From Bacteroidales bacterium (GTDB taxonomy: Bacteria; Bacteroidota; Bacteroidia; Bacteroidales; UBA932): a DNA stretch of 64,000 nucleotides. Position 1 is the stretch's first letter, and every line of letters begins with the position of its first letter. The DNA lies in contig JAILLE010000031.1 of the NCBI GenBank assembly GCA_024693285.1, positions 46,309 through 110,308 on the forward strand, given 5' to 3'. Made by a program: the position numbers and the translations under genes. The notes below the pieces were generated by a model. The model worked only from the letters and a program-made list of their open reading frames with translations, was not told the origin of the DNA and did no database searches. This document shows positions 37,312 through 45,646 of the stretch, one piece after another.

Positions 37312-38280
37312 TTAATCCATAGGGTAACGGACTCCCCAGTCTTTACGGAGAGAGTCCATAAGCTCCATGAGGAACAAGGTCTCGGAGTGCGGCATCTGCG
37401 GCGGCTCTATGAGACCTTTTTCCATGGCGTCCTTGCAAGCCCAGAACTCATATTCATAACCCGAAATATTCTCAGGGACAGCTATTTCCTCTATGAATCT
37501 ACCTCCCTTGGCGAAGACTTTTATCCTATTTGGGTTGTTGGTGTTGTCAATCACGATTGTTCCTTCTGTGCCGGCGATGGCGGCGGAGTTGAATCCTTCA
37601 CAGCAGACCGAGCTTTGTATAACCGCCAGCACGCCGCCTTCCAGGGTCATGGAAATGGTTTCGCTGATGTCCACTCCTTCATCGGAGAGGACACACTGCG
37701 ATTCGATCTTTTCAATCGGGTTGTCGCACACCATCCTCACGAAATTGAGGGGATACAATCCGATGTCCAGAAGGGTGCCTCCACATAGCTCAGGACGGGT
37801 TACGCGGGGAAGATGCATCACCCCGTGGGATAGAGTGGCGCTGATCTGAATCACCTTTCCGATCCGGCCATAAGAGATTAACCTGTTGATAATATCCCTG
37901 GCCGGCTGGTAGCGGGTCCATATCGCCTCAGCCACGAAAACACCTTTCTCCTTCGCCAGGTCCAACACGGCCTTGGTCTCCTTCGCGTTCGCCATAAAAG
38001 CCTTCTCGACCAGACAGGCCTTGCCTTTACGGATAGCCTCCATCGTCACGTCGAAATGGTGTGAGTGCGGAGTGGCGACATATACCAGATCCACATCAGG
38101 ATCCTCAAGCAGGGCGGTGTAAGAACCATAAGATCTCGGAATCCTGAATTCTTTGGCGAAGGCATCTGCCTTTTCCTGACTCCTCGATCCGACAGCGATG
38201 GCTGTGACTCCTTCCGTCCATTCCAGTGTCCGGGCTATCTTGCCGCCGATATGGCCTGCCCCGATTATTCCGACATTCAT
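37312..38280 (-). CDS. Gfo/Idh/MocA family oxidoreductase
   Basis: 322-residue cytosolic NAD(P)-dependent oxidoreductase. The Rossmann motif is at the N-terminus (GIIGAGHIGGKIA, 4-16); DLVYVATPHSHHFD follows, then the catalytic-lysine region CLVEKAFMAN, where the usual EKP reads EKA. The second half is the alpha/beta dimerisation and substrate domain. Members act on sugars, inositols or trans-dihydrodiols, and no finer call is possible. The stop is 2 nt from the convergent DUF1080 gene. Confidence 0.9.
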   Translation of the reverse strand: MNVGIIGAGHIGGKIARTLEWTEGVTAIAVGSRSQEKADAFAKEFRIPRSYGSYTALLEDPDVDLVYVATPHSHHFDVTMEAIRKGKACLVEKAFMANAKETKAVLDLAKEKGVFVAEAIWTRYQPARDIINRLISYGRIGKVIQISATLSHGVMHLPRVTRPELCGGTLLDIGLYPLNFVRMVCDNPIEKIESQCVLSDEGVDISETISMTLEGGVLAVIQSSVCCEGFNSAAIAGTEGTIVIDNTNNPNRIKVFAKGGRFIEEIAVPENISGYEYEFWACKDAMEKGLIEPPQMPHSETLFLMELMDSLRKDWGVRYPMD

Positions 38281-38282
38281 GG

Positions 38283-38987
38283 TTATATGATTTTATCTAA
38301 TTGTTTTTCAGTGGCTTCCGGGAATAATCCCCTTATATGATTCCTGAGTTTTGAATATGATTCTTCCGGAGAACAATAGCATTTCAGGGTGCTTCCGCCT
38401 ATGTGCCAGGGACCGAAATCCTCGGCCGGGCGCTCAAACAGGGATTCCGGAGTGCAGTAAGAGGCGGTTTGCCAACCTTTATATTCAAGGTTCGGTCCCT
38501 TGTAGACTCTCTGGATATCTCCGATTATCAGTCTGGTTCCGTTCATCAGATTCGCCAGCACTGAGTCAGATTTGCTCTTTTTAACATTGAGCAGCTCCCG
38601 GACTTGACGAGAGACACAAGAACCCTCTTTCTCTATGAGTCTCAACACCTTCCGTCCTTCGGTCGTGGGTTTGAACTTCTCTTGGGAAAGCCTCCAGTTG
38701 CGAAGGTGGGCGTACCATTCCGGAGTGGCGAAAGCGGCCTTTCCTCCGCAGAGAAACTTCCCGTAGACGATTTCCCCGCTCTGCACCACATCCACCTTCC
38801 AGTCCCACGGGCCGAGATCCTCATCAGTGAACCATGAGCCTGGGGGAGTCATCTCCTCGATCGAGAAGCCCGTGACAGGGTTCTCGAAAAACGGGATGAT
38901 GCCGCAGGTCTTGATGGCTTCCAGCATCGAGAGACTGTCTGTCACCTTGATCCCGAACGGGTTACCTTTATGTTGGGCGATGGACAT
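38283..38987 (-). CDS. Hypothetical protein with winged-helix features (AlkZ-related?)
   Basis: 234-residue soluble protein without a signal peptide. It has two similar halves around Trp-rich DLGPWDWKVDVV and DFGPWHIGGSTLKCY segments, and a middle part resembling a winged helix (KVLRLIEKEGSCVSRQVRELLN). This resembles Bacteroidetes proteins annotated as AlkZ-related, a DNA glycosylase superfamily, but I do not see the glycosylase QxQ/QxD motif. It lies 2 nt upstream of the oxidoreductase gene. Confidence 0.5.
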   Translation of the reverse strand: MSIAQHKGNPFGIKVTDSLSMLEAIKTCGIIPFFENPVTGFSIEEMTPPGSWFTDEDLGPWDWKVDVVQSGEIVYGKFLCGGKAAFATPEWYAHLRNWRLSQEKFKPTTEGRKVLRLIEKEGSCVSRQVRELLNVKKSKSDSVLANLMNGTRLIIGDIQRVYKGPNLEYKGWQTASYCTPESLFERPAEDFGPWHIGGSTLKCYCSPEESYSKLRNHIRGLFPEATEKQLDKII

Positions 38988-40609
38988 TAGTGCTTTTTAT
39001 ATAGAGTGTGGTTTCCGGTTGAGAACGATAAGTGTGATGAGTTGAAATCATCTATCCTGTCGAATACCACCATGTAATCATTGTTCTTGTAGATGAGTTT
39101 TCCGAGAGAGGACACATCATTATGGTCTAGCGCCTTTCGGATTTCACACCTCAGGAGTTCCTCAGTCCTGGATTTGTCTTTATAGAATATTGCGACCGTG
39201 GAGTCCTCATAATAATGATAATCGGAAGGCGGTATCAATTGGTTGTATTCTCCTAAATCGATAGGACCCGAAATGTCACTGATAGACCATCCGGCGACTG
39301 CGGTTTCAGGCTCTTCCTCGAGTTCCCACGTCCTGAATTGATAATCACCGAGCTCACTTTGAATCGCCTTGAACTTCTTGGGAGGCATATTCTTCTTGAG
39401 GTAAGCATACGCTCCATCAATCGCCAGCCAGGATTCTTTCAGTCGAGGGTCGGCGCTTATCGTTTTATAATCAATAATTTCCGGAAACTTTCCATCTACC
39501 AGCACGTTCGGCATGATTCTCTCTAACCTTGCTTTCTGGCTCCTGATGCCAATGTCCTTGGCTCTTATTCCTGGAATATAAGTGAACAATATGGCGGACA
39601 GAGCGAGAATCAGGGTCATAAGCTGGAAGTTCCTCGTCTTGTCTTTCACGAGCATGGCCGTGAAAATGGTCAGCAGTAGGGCGAGGCAGATGAGATAGAC
39701 TCTGACTTCGGTGAGTCCATATTCACCTATGCGGCGGAATGCCCCGATCCACAGCAGGATGAGAGGGGCGATGGCGATAAAAGGAAAGGCCTTGTAGAAC
39801 CACTCGAAATGACGTTTCTCCACAAGAAGCCGGAACAGGTGGCAAATAAGTCCGACAGCCATGAAAATGGCCACGATGTATGCGACTCCTCCATTTGGTA
39901 GTTCCCAACGAAGCACAATCCTCCCGATGTAAATGTAGAGAATGGCCGTGTAGATGATCAGAGCGGGGGAGAGGATGTAGTCTATAAGGATCTTGAGGAT
40001 TTTCCCATTGGCTTCTTTATAGCTATTCTTCTCAACAAATGAGCAGCATAGCAGAGGGATGATCACAAAAGCTATGAAAGCCATGGGATTTGTGAACCAC
40101 TTGTCTTTCAGGTCAAGGTCAAAGAGGAAATTGACCGAGGCTATGATGATGTCCACTATCGCGATCAGCAGGAATCCTATTATGAATCCTGCCGCCACAT
40201 TGATGACAGTGTCCAGTATGTTTTGCCCATAAGGCTCATTCCCAAGAGGTTCCTTTCCTATTATCAGCAATACTATCGCTATGATATAAGCTATTCCGAG
40301 ACTCCATCCCGGGTTTACGGGACCCCAAACCAGAAGCGGGATCCAGAGGAACCAGGACAAGCAGTACAAGACTCTGACAGCGAGGTGTTTCCCGCTCCAC
40401 TTGTGTAGAGTGAACAGAAGGACATATTGAGGGAAGAACCAGAAGAACAGGTAGAAAACATCACTCTTGCCCAAAATATCTCTGACGCTGCTCTCGAAGA
40501 GGAATACCACAAAATATGTCACCCCGAGAAGAGCCTCCAAAGGGAACTCCCGGATGCTACTGACGAACCCTTGCCATGGTTTTCTGAAAAGATCCGCGAC
40601 GTTGCTCAT
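38987..40609 (-). CDS. DUF4153 multi-spanning membrane protein
   Basis: 540-residue inner-membrane protein with about 11-12 predicted hydrophobic segments in the first 370 residues (LGVTYFVVFLFESS, YVLLFTLH, IIAIVLLIIG, FIIGFLLIAIVDIII and others), then a soluble C-terminal region. The pattern fits DUF4153, of unknown function. ATG 40609 is chosen because it overlaps the TGA of the upstream gene (ATGA); a longer frame from 40723 would add 38 polar residues inside that gene. Confidence 0.7.
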   Translation of the reverse strand: MSNVADLFRKPWQGFVSSIREFPLEALLGVTYFVVFLFESSVRDILGKSDVFYLFFWFFPQYVLLFTLHKWSGKHLAVRVLYCLSWFLWIPLLVWGPVNPGWSLGIAYIIAIVLLIIGKEPLGNEPYGQNILDTVINVAAGFIIGFLLIAIVDIIIASVNFLFDLDLKDKWFTNPMAFIAFVIIPLLCCSFVEKNSYKEANGKILKILIDYILSPALIIYTAILYIYIGRIVLRWELPNGGVAYIVAIFMAVGLICHLFRLLVEKRHFEWFYKAFPFIAIAPLILLWIGAFRRIGEYGLTEVRVYLICLALLLTIFTAMLVKDKTRNFQLMTLILALSAILFTYIPGIRAKDIGIRSQKARLERIMPNVLVDGKFPEIIDYKTISADPRLKESWLAIDGAYAYLKKNMPPKKFKAIQSELGDYQFRTWELEEEPETAVAGWSISDISGPIDLGEYNQLIPPSDYHYYEDSTVAIFYKDKSRTEELLRCEIRKALDHNDVSSLGKLIYKNNDYMVVFDRIDDFNSSHLSFSTGNHTLYKKH

Positions 40610-41277
40610 TTTTTCCCGAGTCGTTGGTTGGAGATCTTCAGGAAGCGGCCGAGTTGCTTGTTTTGCATGATGGCTTCTTCGCATATCAGGGGCAGGTTGT
40701 AGGTGAACCCATCGAGGTCGCATCCCACATAGAAATCCTCGGGGAGTTCATCTCTGAGATCGGCTCCTCCGTTGCTTCCGGCTGATATTCCGGGAGTGAA
40801 GATCTGTCTGTAGATGTAGGGCGGGCCGTCCAGCCTGAAACAAAGGGTCCGTTTGGTGTTTTCGTAGTAGCCGTCGTAATTGCCGGAGGGGGAAGAACGG
40901 GTCCAGCATAAGAATATGTCGCAGTGGAGGAATCTGAGTCCCAGCTCTTTAGCCAGCCTCTCCGCTAGCGAGTTGTACTCTCCCCTGATAAGAACATTGT
41001 TAGTTATCAGGAAGTTATCCAGTTCTGGGGTGCGTTCTATACTCTTTACCGAAAAGGCTATTTCCAAGCATTCCATCGAGGTGAAGGCCTCGATGAAGCC
41101 TTTCGTAACCCTTGTTATTCCCTTGGTGAATTCCAATGCCGTGTATTCCTCTGGCTTGAATCTGCCGGGACTGGCATTCAAGTCTTCCGCGCACACCAAT
41201 CCTTTTCCTTCCACTTTAAGGGTGCCGTCCCATTCGTTGCTGAAAGTGATGTTATCGTTATAATCCGAAAAGTACAT
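40606..41277 (-). CDS. Hypothetical protein with LRR-like segment
   Basis: 223-residue protein without a signal peptide. Residues about 45-110 have spaced Leu/Ile/Phe residues (LEFTKGITRVTKGFIEAFTSMECLEIAFSV, interrupted here only by polar turns) like one or two BspA-type leucine-rich repeats. The rest is unassigned. Its stop overlaps the start of the DUF4153 gene by 4 nt, so the two are translationally coupled and probably work together. Confidence 0.5.
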   Translation of the reverse strand: MYFSDYNDNITFSNEWDGTLKVEGKGLVCAEDLNASPGRFKPEEYTALEFTKGITRVTKGFIEAFTSMECLEIAFSVKSIERTPELDNFLITNNVLIRGEYNSLAERLAKELGLRFLHCDIFLCWTRSSPSGNYDGYYENTKRTLCFRLDGPPYIYRQIFTPGISAGSNGGADLRDELPEDFYVGCDLDGFTYNLPLICEEAIMQNKQLGRFLKISNQRLGKK

Positions 41278-41337
41278 ATATAGTCGCTATTTGTCCATAA
41301 AGATAGCATTAATTAATAACTTTCCTTAAATTGCGGT

Positions 41338-42918
41338 ATGAGAAAGATAGCGATTTTGGCATCCTTGCCGCTGATTATTCTTGCCGGCTGCCGGGGTTCG
41401 GTTTACAATCGCCTGAACAAGCAAGCTGAATCCGAGTACCTGCAGCCTGTCCGTCCGGCTTCCGAAGGCAGGAATCCTTGCTGGAACAAGTTCGCGAAGA
41501 AGTTCATGTACGCACCTGCGTTTGAGGTGCCTTCTGTTCCTGGAGCGGATAAATACCGCTTTACTGTCAAGGGTGCGGACGGGAGTTGGTCTTTCTTTTC
41601 TGACAGGTCAGATGCTGACTTGTCTCCAATCTGGAACCAGATTCCTCCGTCAAATGTGGATTTAATTGTGGAAGCCTTCGCCGGGGATGCCTCTGACACG
41701 GTTTACACCAGGAGTTTTCTGAAGGATTTCCCGTTCAGAGGACCGTATAACGGACCAGTCAGGAGTTACAAGGAGGCCGCGATCCGTGCGGCTCTTTACA
41801 ACCATCTGATGCCCCAGATACAAAACTGGAGGGGCAATACGGTTCCGGATATGTCTTTATGGACAAACACATATCCTTGCAAGATTATCGGTGCCACGAT
41901 ACGGAACGAGTGCTTGGTGGCTCGGTTACTTCCCGAGCGTAGGGAAAATGCCCTTGAGGTGGCCCGGTCAGCCGCCGCTTTCCTTATCGCCCAGAGCCGT
42001 CCCGAAGGAGATCCGCTGGCTTTCTTTCCTCCCACGTATTACCTTGACACTCAAGCGTCTGGTGAAGAGCAGAACCAAGGGAAGACAATGACTATGGAGG
42101 CCACTTATGCGGGGAACGCGTTCCTTGACTTGTACGATGTGACGGGGGAAAAGGAATGGCTTGAAAGGGCGGTCGAGATTGGCCGGACATATGTCAGGTT
42201 GCAAAGGGAGGATGGTTCACTTCCGGTGAAAGTGGACTTTGCATCAGGTGAACCTGTGAACGAGGCCAAGGCGCTGCTACATCCCCTGCTCAGGTATTTC
42301 CAACGTCTTGAGGGATATTCGTCAGGCGAGTTCTCCAAAGCTATGGCGAAGGCCGAGCGCTGGATGGATGAGGAGGCTATGGAGCGTTTCGAGATGTCAG
42401 GCCAGTTTGAGGATGTGAACGTGCTTGGACTTGAACCTTATCAGAATCTAACCAATTGCACCGCGGCTCCATATGCGTCGTATCTTCTTGATAAGAAAAC
42501 TATAAGTGAATCAGATATTTCCAATGCCATTGACCTGATTCGTTTCAGCGAAGACCAGTTCGTCCACTGGGATTATGCCGACACGACAGCTGATGGGTTC
42601 CACAAGTTCAACGCCCCTTGTGTTCACGAGCAATACAAGTACGAGATGCCGGTCGATAATAGCAGTTGCAATGTGGCGAACGCCTGGCTGGACCTTTATG
42701 AGGTTACAGGCGACCTTCTTCCCCTGGCCAAAGCTAAGGCGTTGATAGACAACATCACCATCCAGCAGAACGCACAGAACGGTAAAATCCCGACGATGTT
42801 CAATTGGAGGAGTCCGGACTACAACGAGGGCTATTGGATGAACTGCAGTTACACATCCATAACCACCCTGCTCCGCCTGGAGTCAATAACGGAGGATCTC
42901 AAACGTCTCGAAGACTGA
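41338..42918 (+). CDS. Six-hairpin glycosidase-like lipoprotein
   Basis: 526-residue lipoprotein (lipobox ILAGC, Cys18). After a short beta-type domain (about 40-130) comes an (alpha/alpha)6-barrel-like region with repeated helical hairpins: GNAFLDLYDVTGEKEWLERAV and ANAWLDLYEVTGDLLPLAKA are two visibly homologous units. This resembles unsaturated glucuronyl hydrolase or epimerase-like folds, but catalytic residues cannot be placed, so activity and substrate are open. Confidence 0.6.
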   Translation: MRKIAILASLPLIILAGCRGSVYNRLNKQAESEYLQPVRPASEGRNPCWNKFAKKFMYAPAFEVPSVPGADKYRFTVKGADGSWSFFSDRSDADLSPIWNQIPPSNVDLIVEAFAGDASDTVYTRSFLKDFPFRGPYNGPVRSYKEAAIRAALYNHLMPQIQNWRGNTVPDMSLWTNTYPCKIIGATIRNECLVARLLPERRENALEVARSAAAFLIAQSRPEGDPLAFFPPTYYLDTQASGEEQNQGKTMTMEATYAGNAFLDLYDVTGEKEWLERAVEIGRTYVRLQREDGSLPVKVDFASGEPVNEAKALLHPLLRYFQRLEGYSSGEFSKAMAKAERWMDEEAMERFEMSGQFEDVNVLGLEPYQNLTNCTAAPYASYLLDKKTISESDISNAIDLIRFSEDQFVHWDYADTTADGFHKFNAPCVHEQYKYEMPVDNSSCNVANAWLDLYEVTGDLLPLAKAKALIDNITIQQNAQNGKIPTMFNWRSPDYNEGYWMNCSYTSITTLLRLESITEDLKRLED

Positions 42919-42921
42919 TTG

Positions 42922-43860
42922 TTAAGGCAACTCGAGGATGACTTTCACCGGGAAGTGGTCTGAGGGGGTGCGGGCTTGGAAGGCCTGGAAGGAGATCTCT
43001 TTCGGGAAGTTTCCGTTCTCATATTTCTGGGCCTCGGCGGTCATCGTACGGTAGGTGTCGGTCAATACACCATAACGGATCACCCTTGTGCCAGGAGTGA
43101 CGAAAACGTGGTCTATCCTGCTGGTTGTGAAGCTGTTGGGATCAAAGCCGTTGGCTGTTCCATCGAGAGCGTAGCGAATCTCGCAAACCTCATAACTATC
43201 GTTGAGGATCCCGCTGGTAACGAACGTCGAGTAGATTGGATTGTTCTGGTCGACATTGAAGTCTCCGGTCAGGACAACAGGCTTGCCTTCGCATAGTTCA
43301 CGGATCTTCTGGACCACAAGCTTGGCGCTCTCCTGCCTGGCTTGAACGCCGATATGATCCATGTGGAGGCTGAGGTAATAAAGTTCTTTCTTAGTGTCCT
43401 TTACCTTGAAATGGCCCCATGTGCAGACTCTGTTCAAAGCGGCGTCCCATCCTTTGCTAGGCACGTCCGGAGTCGGTGAGAGCCAGAAATCACCGTGATC
43501 GAGAAGCTCGAATCTGTTGGTGTTGTAGAATATGGCTGAATGCTCTCCGGCATGGATTCCGTCATCTCGGCCCGCTCCGATATATTCATAACCGGGAAGG
43601 CTGGCTTTCAGTTGCTCGAGCTGGTTGTACTTGCCTTCTTGGGTGCCGAATATCTCTAGATCGTGGAAAAGGATCTGCTGGGCGATGATTGGCAAGCGTT
43701 GCCCCCAGCCGTTGCCCCTGAGAGAGTCGCCGCGGTTCTCGTAACGGATGTTGTAGGAGCCTACCTGCAAAGTGGTGGCCCGGCGGACAGTGCCGCAGCT
43801 GGTGATCAGGACCACCGCCGCGACCGAAGTCAGGATGAGTCTATAGATTTTCATATTCAT
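42922..43860 (-). CDS. EEP-family lipoprotein (endonuclease/exonuclease/phosphatase)
   Basis: 312-residue lipoprotein (lipobox LITSC) with a complete EEP fold: VGSYNIRYENRGD, FGTQEGKY with the metal Glu, SLHMDHIG, TGDFNVDQNNP with Asp/Asn, RIDHVFV and the final PSDHFPVKV. Bacteroidetes homologues are generic exported phosphodiesterases or phosphatases. It is not beside the nuclease locus, so nucleic acid is not implied. ATG 43860 and ATG 43854 are equally possible starts. Confidence 0.85.
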   Translation of the reverse strand: MNMKIYRLILTSVAAVVLITSCGTVRRATTLQVGSYNIRYENRGDSLRGNGWGQRLPIIAQQILFHDLEIFGTQEGKYNQLEQLKASLPGYEYIGAGRDDGIHAGEHSAIFYNTNRFELLDHGDFWLSPTPDVPSKGWDAALNRVCTWGHFKVKDTKKELYYLSLHMDHIGVQARQESAKLVVQKIRELCEGKPVVLTGDFNVDQNNPIYSTFVTSGILNDSYEVCEIRYALDGTANGFDPNSFTTSRIDHVFVTPGTRVIRYGVLTDTYRTMTAEAQKYENGNFPKEISFQAFQARTPSDHFPVKVILELP

Positions 43861-43881
43861 AAATAGCAATTGCGTTATTAA

Positions 43882-43912
43882 TTGTTACGAAAGTTAATAA
43901 ATACTATCTTTA
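43882..43912 (+). promoter_or_regulatory. Candidate promoter of the fucose isomerase-like gene
   Basis: TTG at 43882-43884, a 20-nt spacer, then TATCTTTA at 43905-43912 (one mismatch to TAnnTTTG). It lies 17 nt before ATG 43930, and the TTG at 43882 falls in the -33 element, so that codon is unlikely to be a translation start. Confidence 0.45.
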
Positions 43913-43929
43913 CTGACAAATCTGATCCT

Positions 43930-45138
43930 ATGGTTTCAATTTACACTTTGACATCCCCGCTCCATGACAAGAATGCCGTGGATGCTGCCACAAGCGTATT
44001 CCTGGAGTCTCTGGGAATTGATTATTCATTTAAAGGCGACGATTTTACCGATTACGGATATGACCTGTCGCTGATCTTCGTGAGGACCGGAGGCACTGAA
44101 GGATTATTCAAGGAGCTTCTGCCTCAGCTGGAGGGAATGAGTCGTCAAACAATCTTGCTGCTGACTTCCGGCAAAAGCAATTCGCTCGCCGCTTCGATGG
44201 AGATCCTGTCATACCTGCGACAGGAGGGGCTCCGCGGGGAAATCCTGCACGGGAGCCCGGCCTACATCCGCTCAAGGCTGGAGTCGCTGGCGGTGGTTGA
44301 GGATGCCAGGCGCTTCCTGGCCTATACCACTCTCGGAGTTATCGGGAAGCCATCTGATTGGCTGATAGCGAGTGGGGTGGATAAGGAAGTGATCTACGAC
44401 CGCCTGGGAATATCCTTCCAGTATATTCCTATGGAGGAACTGATGGATGAATATTCCTCTTTGAAGGATGAGATCCAGGAGTCCAGGGAGGCGGTCGGCG
44501 AGGCTTATTCAGGCCAGCCAACAAACGTCAAAGAGGCGGTTCCGGGGGCTTATAGGATATATAAAGCCCTTAGTACAATTGCTACTGATTATGGCCTTGC
44601 CGGGCTGACAATCAGGTGTTTCGACCTGCTGACTTCCGTTCATAACACGGGTTGCCTAGCGCTCGCTCGTCTCAATTCCGAAGGCATCGTCGCTGGTTGC
44701 GAGGGGGATATTCCGGCAATGCTCTCGATGATGATCGGCCGTGCCGTGACGGGCTTTAGCGGCTTCCAGGCCAATCCTTCCAGCATCGATCCGGAAAGTG
44801 GAGAGATTGTTTTCGCACATTGCACCGTCCCGCTTGACATGGTCTCTTCGTTCGGGTTGGACACGCATTTTGAATCGGGAATAGGAGTCGGTATACGTGG
44901 GCATATTCCTGAAGGGCCGGTCACTGTCTTCAAGGTTTCCGGTGATCTTTCCCGGCATTTTGTCTGCGAGGGAGAACTGGTTCGCAATGAGTCGAAACCG
45001 GACCTTTGCCGGACACAGGTGGTTTTGCGTTTGCCATCTGCGGCTACTGAATATTTTTTAACAGAACCAATTGGAAATCATCACATTATTCTCCCCGGCC
45101 ATGTGGCTGCCGAGCTGGAGGCGTTGCTGTCATTCTGA
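43930..45138 (+). CDS. L-fucose/L-arabinose isomerase-like protein
   Basis: 402-residue cytosolic protein. The C-terminal half has the signature of the fucose/arabinose isomerase superfamily: GCEGDIPAMLSMMIGRAVTG, then NPSSIDPESGEIVFAHCTVPLDM, where Glu and His/Asp positions usually bind Mn2+. The N-terminal half is a divergent Rossmann-like part. Sugar isomerase or a related sulfoquinovose/fucose-type enzyme is possible; the substrate is not readable. Its TGA lies inside a 27-bp dispersed repeat. Confidence 0.65.
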   Translation: MVSIYTLTSPLHDKNAVDAATSVFLESLGIDYSFKGDDFTDYGYDLSLIFVRTGGTEGLFKELLPQLEGMSRQTILLLTSGKSNSLAASMEILSYLRQEGLRGEILHGSPAYIRSRLESLAVVEDARRFLAYTTLGVIGKPSDWLIASGVDKEVIYDRLGISFQYIPMEELMDEYSSLKDEIQESREAVGEAYSGQPTNVKEAVPGAYRIYKALSTIATDYGLAGLTIRCFDLLTSVHNTGCLALARLNSEGIVAGCEGDIPAMLSMMIGRAVTGFSGFQANPSSIDPESGEIVFAHCTVPLDMVSSFGLDTHFESGIGVGIRGHIPEGPVTVFKVSGDLSRHFVCEGELVRNESKPDLCRTQVVLRLPSAATEYFLTEPIGNHHIILPGHVAAELEALLSF

Positions 45139-45154
45139 ACGAAGTGAAGAATCT
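45128..45154 (+). repeat. Dispersed 27-bp repeat of the CHSERSEES type
   Basis: The segment beginning TGTCATTCTGAACGAAGTG is a member of a widely dispersed short repeat that, when read through, gives the peptide CHSERSEES. It overlaps the stop codon of the isomerase gene and ends 3 nt before the thioesterase ATG. A diverged copy sits at 63802-63830, also on a stop codon. Confidence 0.6.
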
Positions 45155-45157
45155 ACT

Positions 45158-45544
45158 ATGGTTGAACTAGGAATAAAAGGCTACCAGGAGGAAACTGTCA
45201 CTCCTGAACTTCTTGCCTGTCACATCGGTAGCGGCACCGTGCGGGTGTTCGCCACCCCGCTTATGATCACCCTTATGGAGAGGACCTGCCGACTCAGCGT
45301 CCAGCCTTATCTCGATGAAGGCTTCGAGACAGTAGGGACTCATGTAAATGTTTCGCATGTCAGCGCTACGCCGGAGGGGATGAAGGTCTGGTGCGATTCG
45401 GAACTAATTGGTATTGACGGGCGTAAGCTTACGTTCAGAGTCGTCGCCCAAGACTCAAAGGGCATAATCGGCGAAGGTACCCACGAGCGCTTCATCGTAA
45501 ACGTCGCCCGCTTCCAGGCCAAGACCGACACGAAGCTGGAGTAG
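45158..45544 (+). CDS. Hot-dog thioesterase (FlK-like)
   Basis: 128-residue hot-dog fold protein of the fluoroacetyl-CoA thioesterase-like family: FATPLMITLMERTCRLSVQPYL, then VGTHVNVSHVSATPEGMKV and a final beta strand with THERFIVNVARF. It hydrolyses an unknown acyl-CoA. A frame open from 45071 would add 29 residues, but those include the CHSERSEES peptide of a dispersed repeat, so ATG 45158 is the start. Confidence 0.82.
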   Translation: MVELGIKGYQEETVTPELLACHIGSGTVRVFATPLMITLMERTCRLSVQPYLDEGFETVGTHVNVSHVSATPEGMKVWCDSELIGIDGRKLTFRVVAQDSKGIIGEGTHERFIVNVARFQAKTDTKLE

Positions 45545-45546
45545 TT

Positions 45547-45578
45547 TTTGGTAGGATTCGCTCTTTTTACTAACTTCG
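45547..45578 (+). promoter_or_regulatory. Candidate tRNA-Leu promoter
   Basis: TTTG at 45547-45550, a 20-nt spacer and TAACTTCG at 45571-45578 (one mismatch to TAnnTTTG). The mature tRNA 5' end is 34 nt downstream; a GTGTG/CACAC pairing in the leader could form a short hairpin before RNase P cleavage. Confidence 0.45.
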
Positions 45579-45646
45579 CGGTGTGTGTGACGGCAGAATT
45601 GTCAACTCACACGCCCTGGTGGTGGAATGGTAGACACGAGGGACTT

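Noticed and set aside
40610..40723. Longer N-terminus for the DUF4153 protein
   Set aside because: The added 38 residues lie within the coupled upstream gene; the ATGA overlap at 40606-40609 gives a better start.
45071..45157. Upstream start for the thioesterase gene
   Set aside because: Would translate a dispersed repeat (CHSERSEES) and overlap the isomerase gene by 68 nt; ATG 45158 begins the conserved hot-dog domain.
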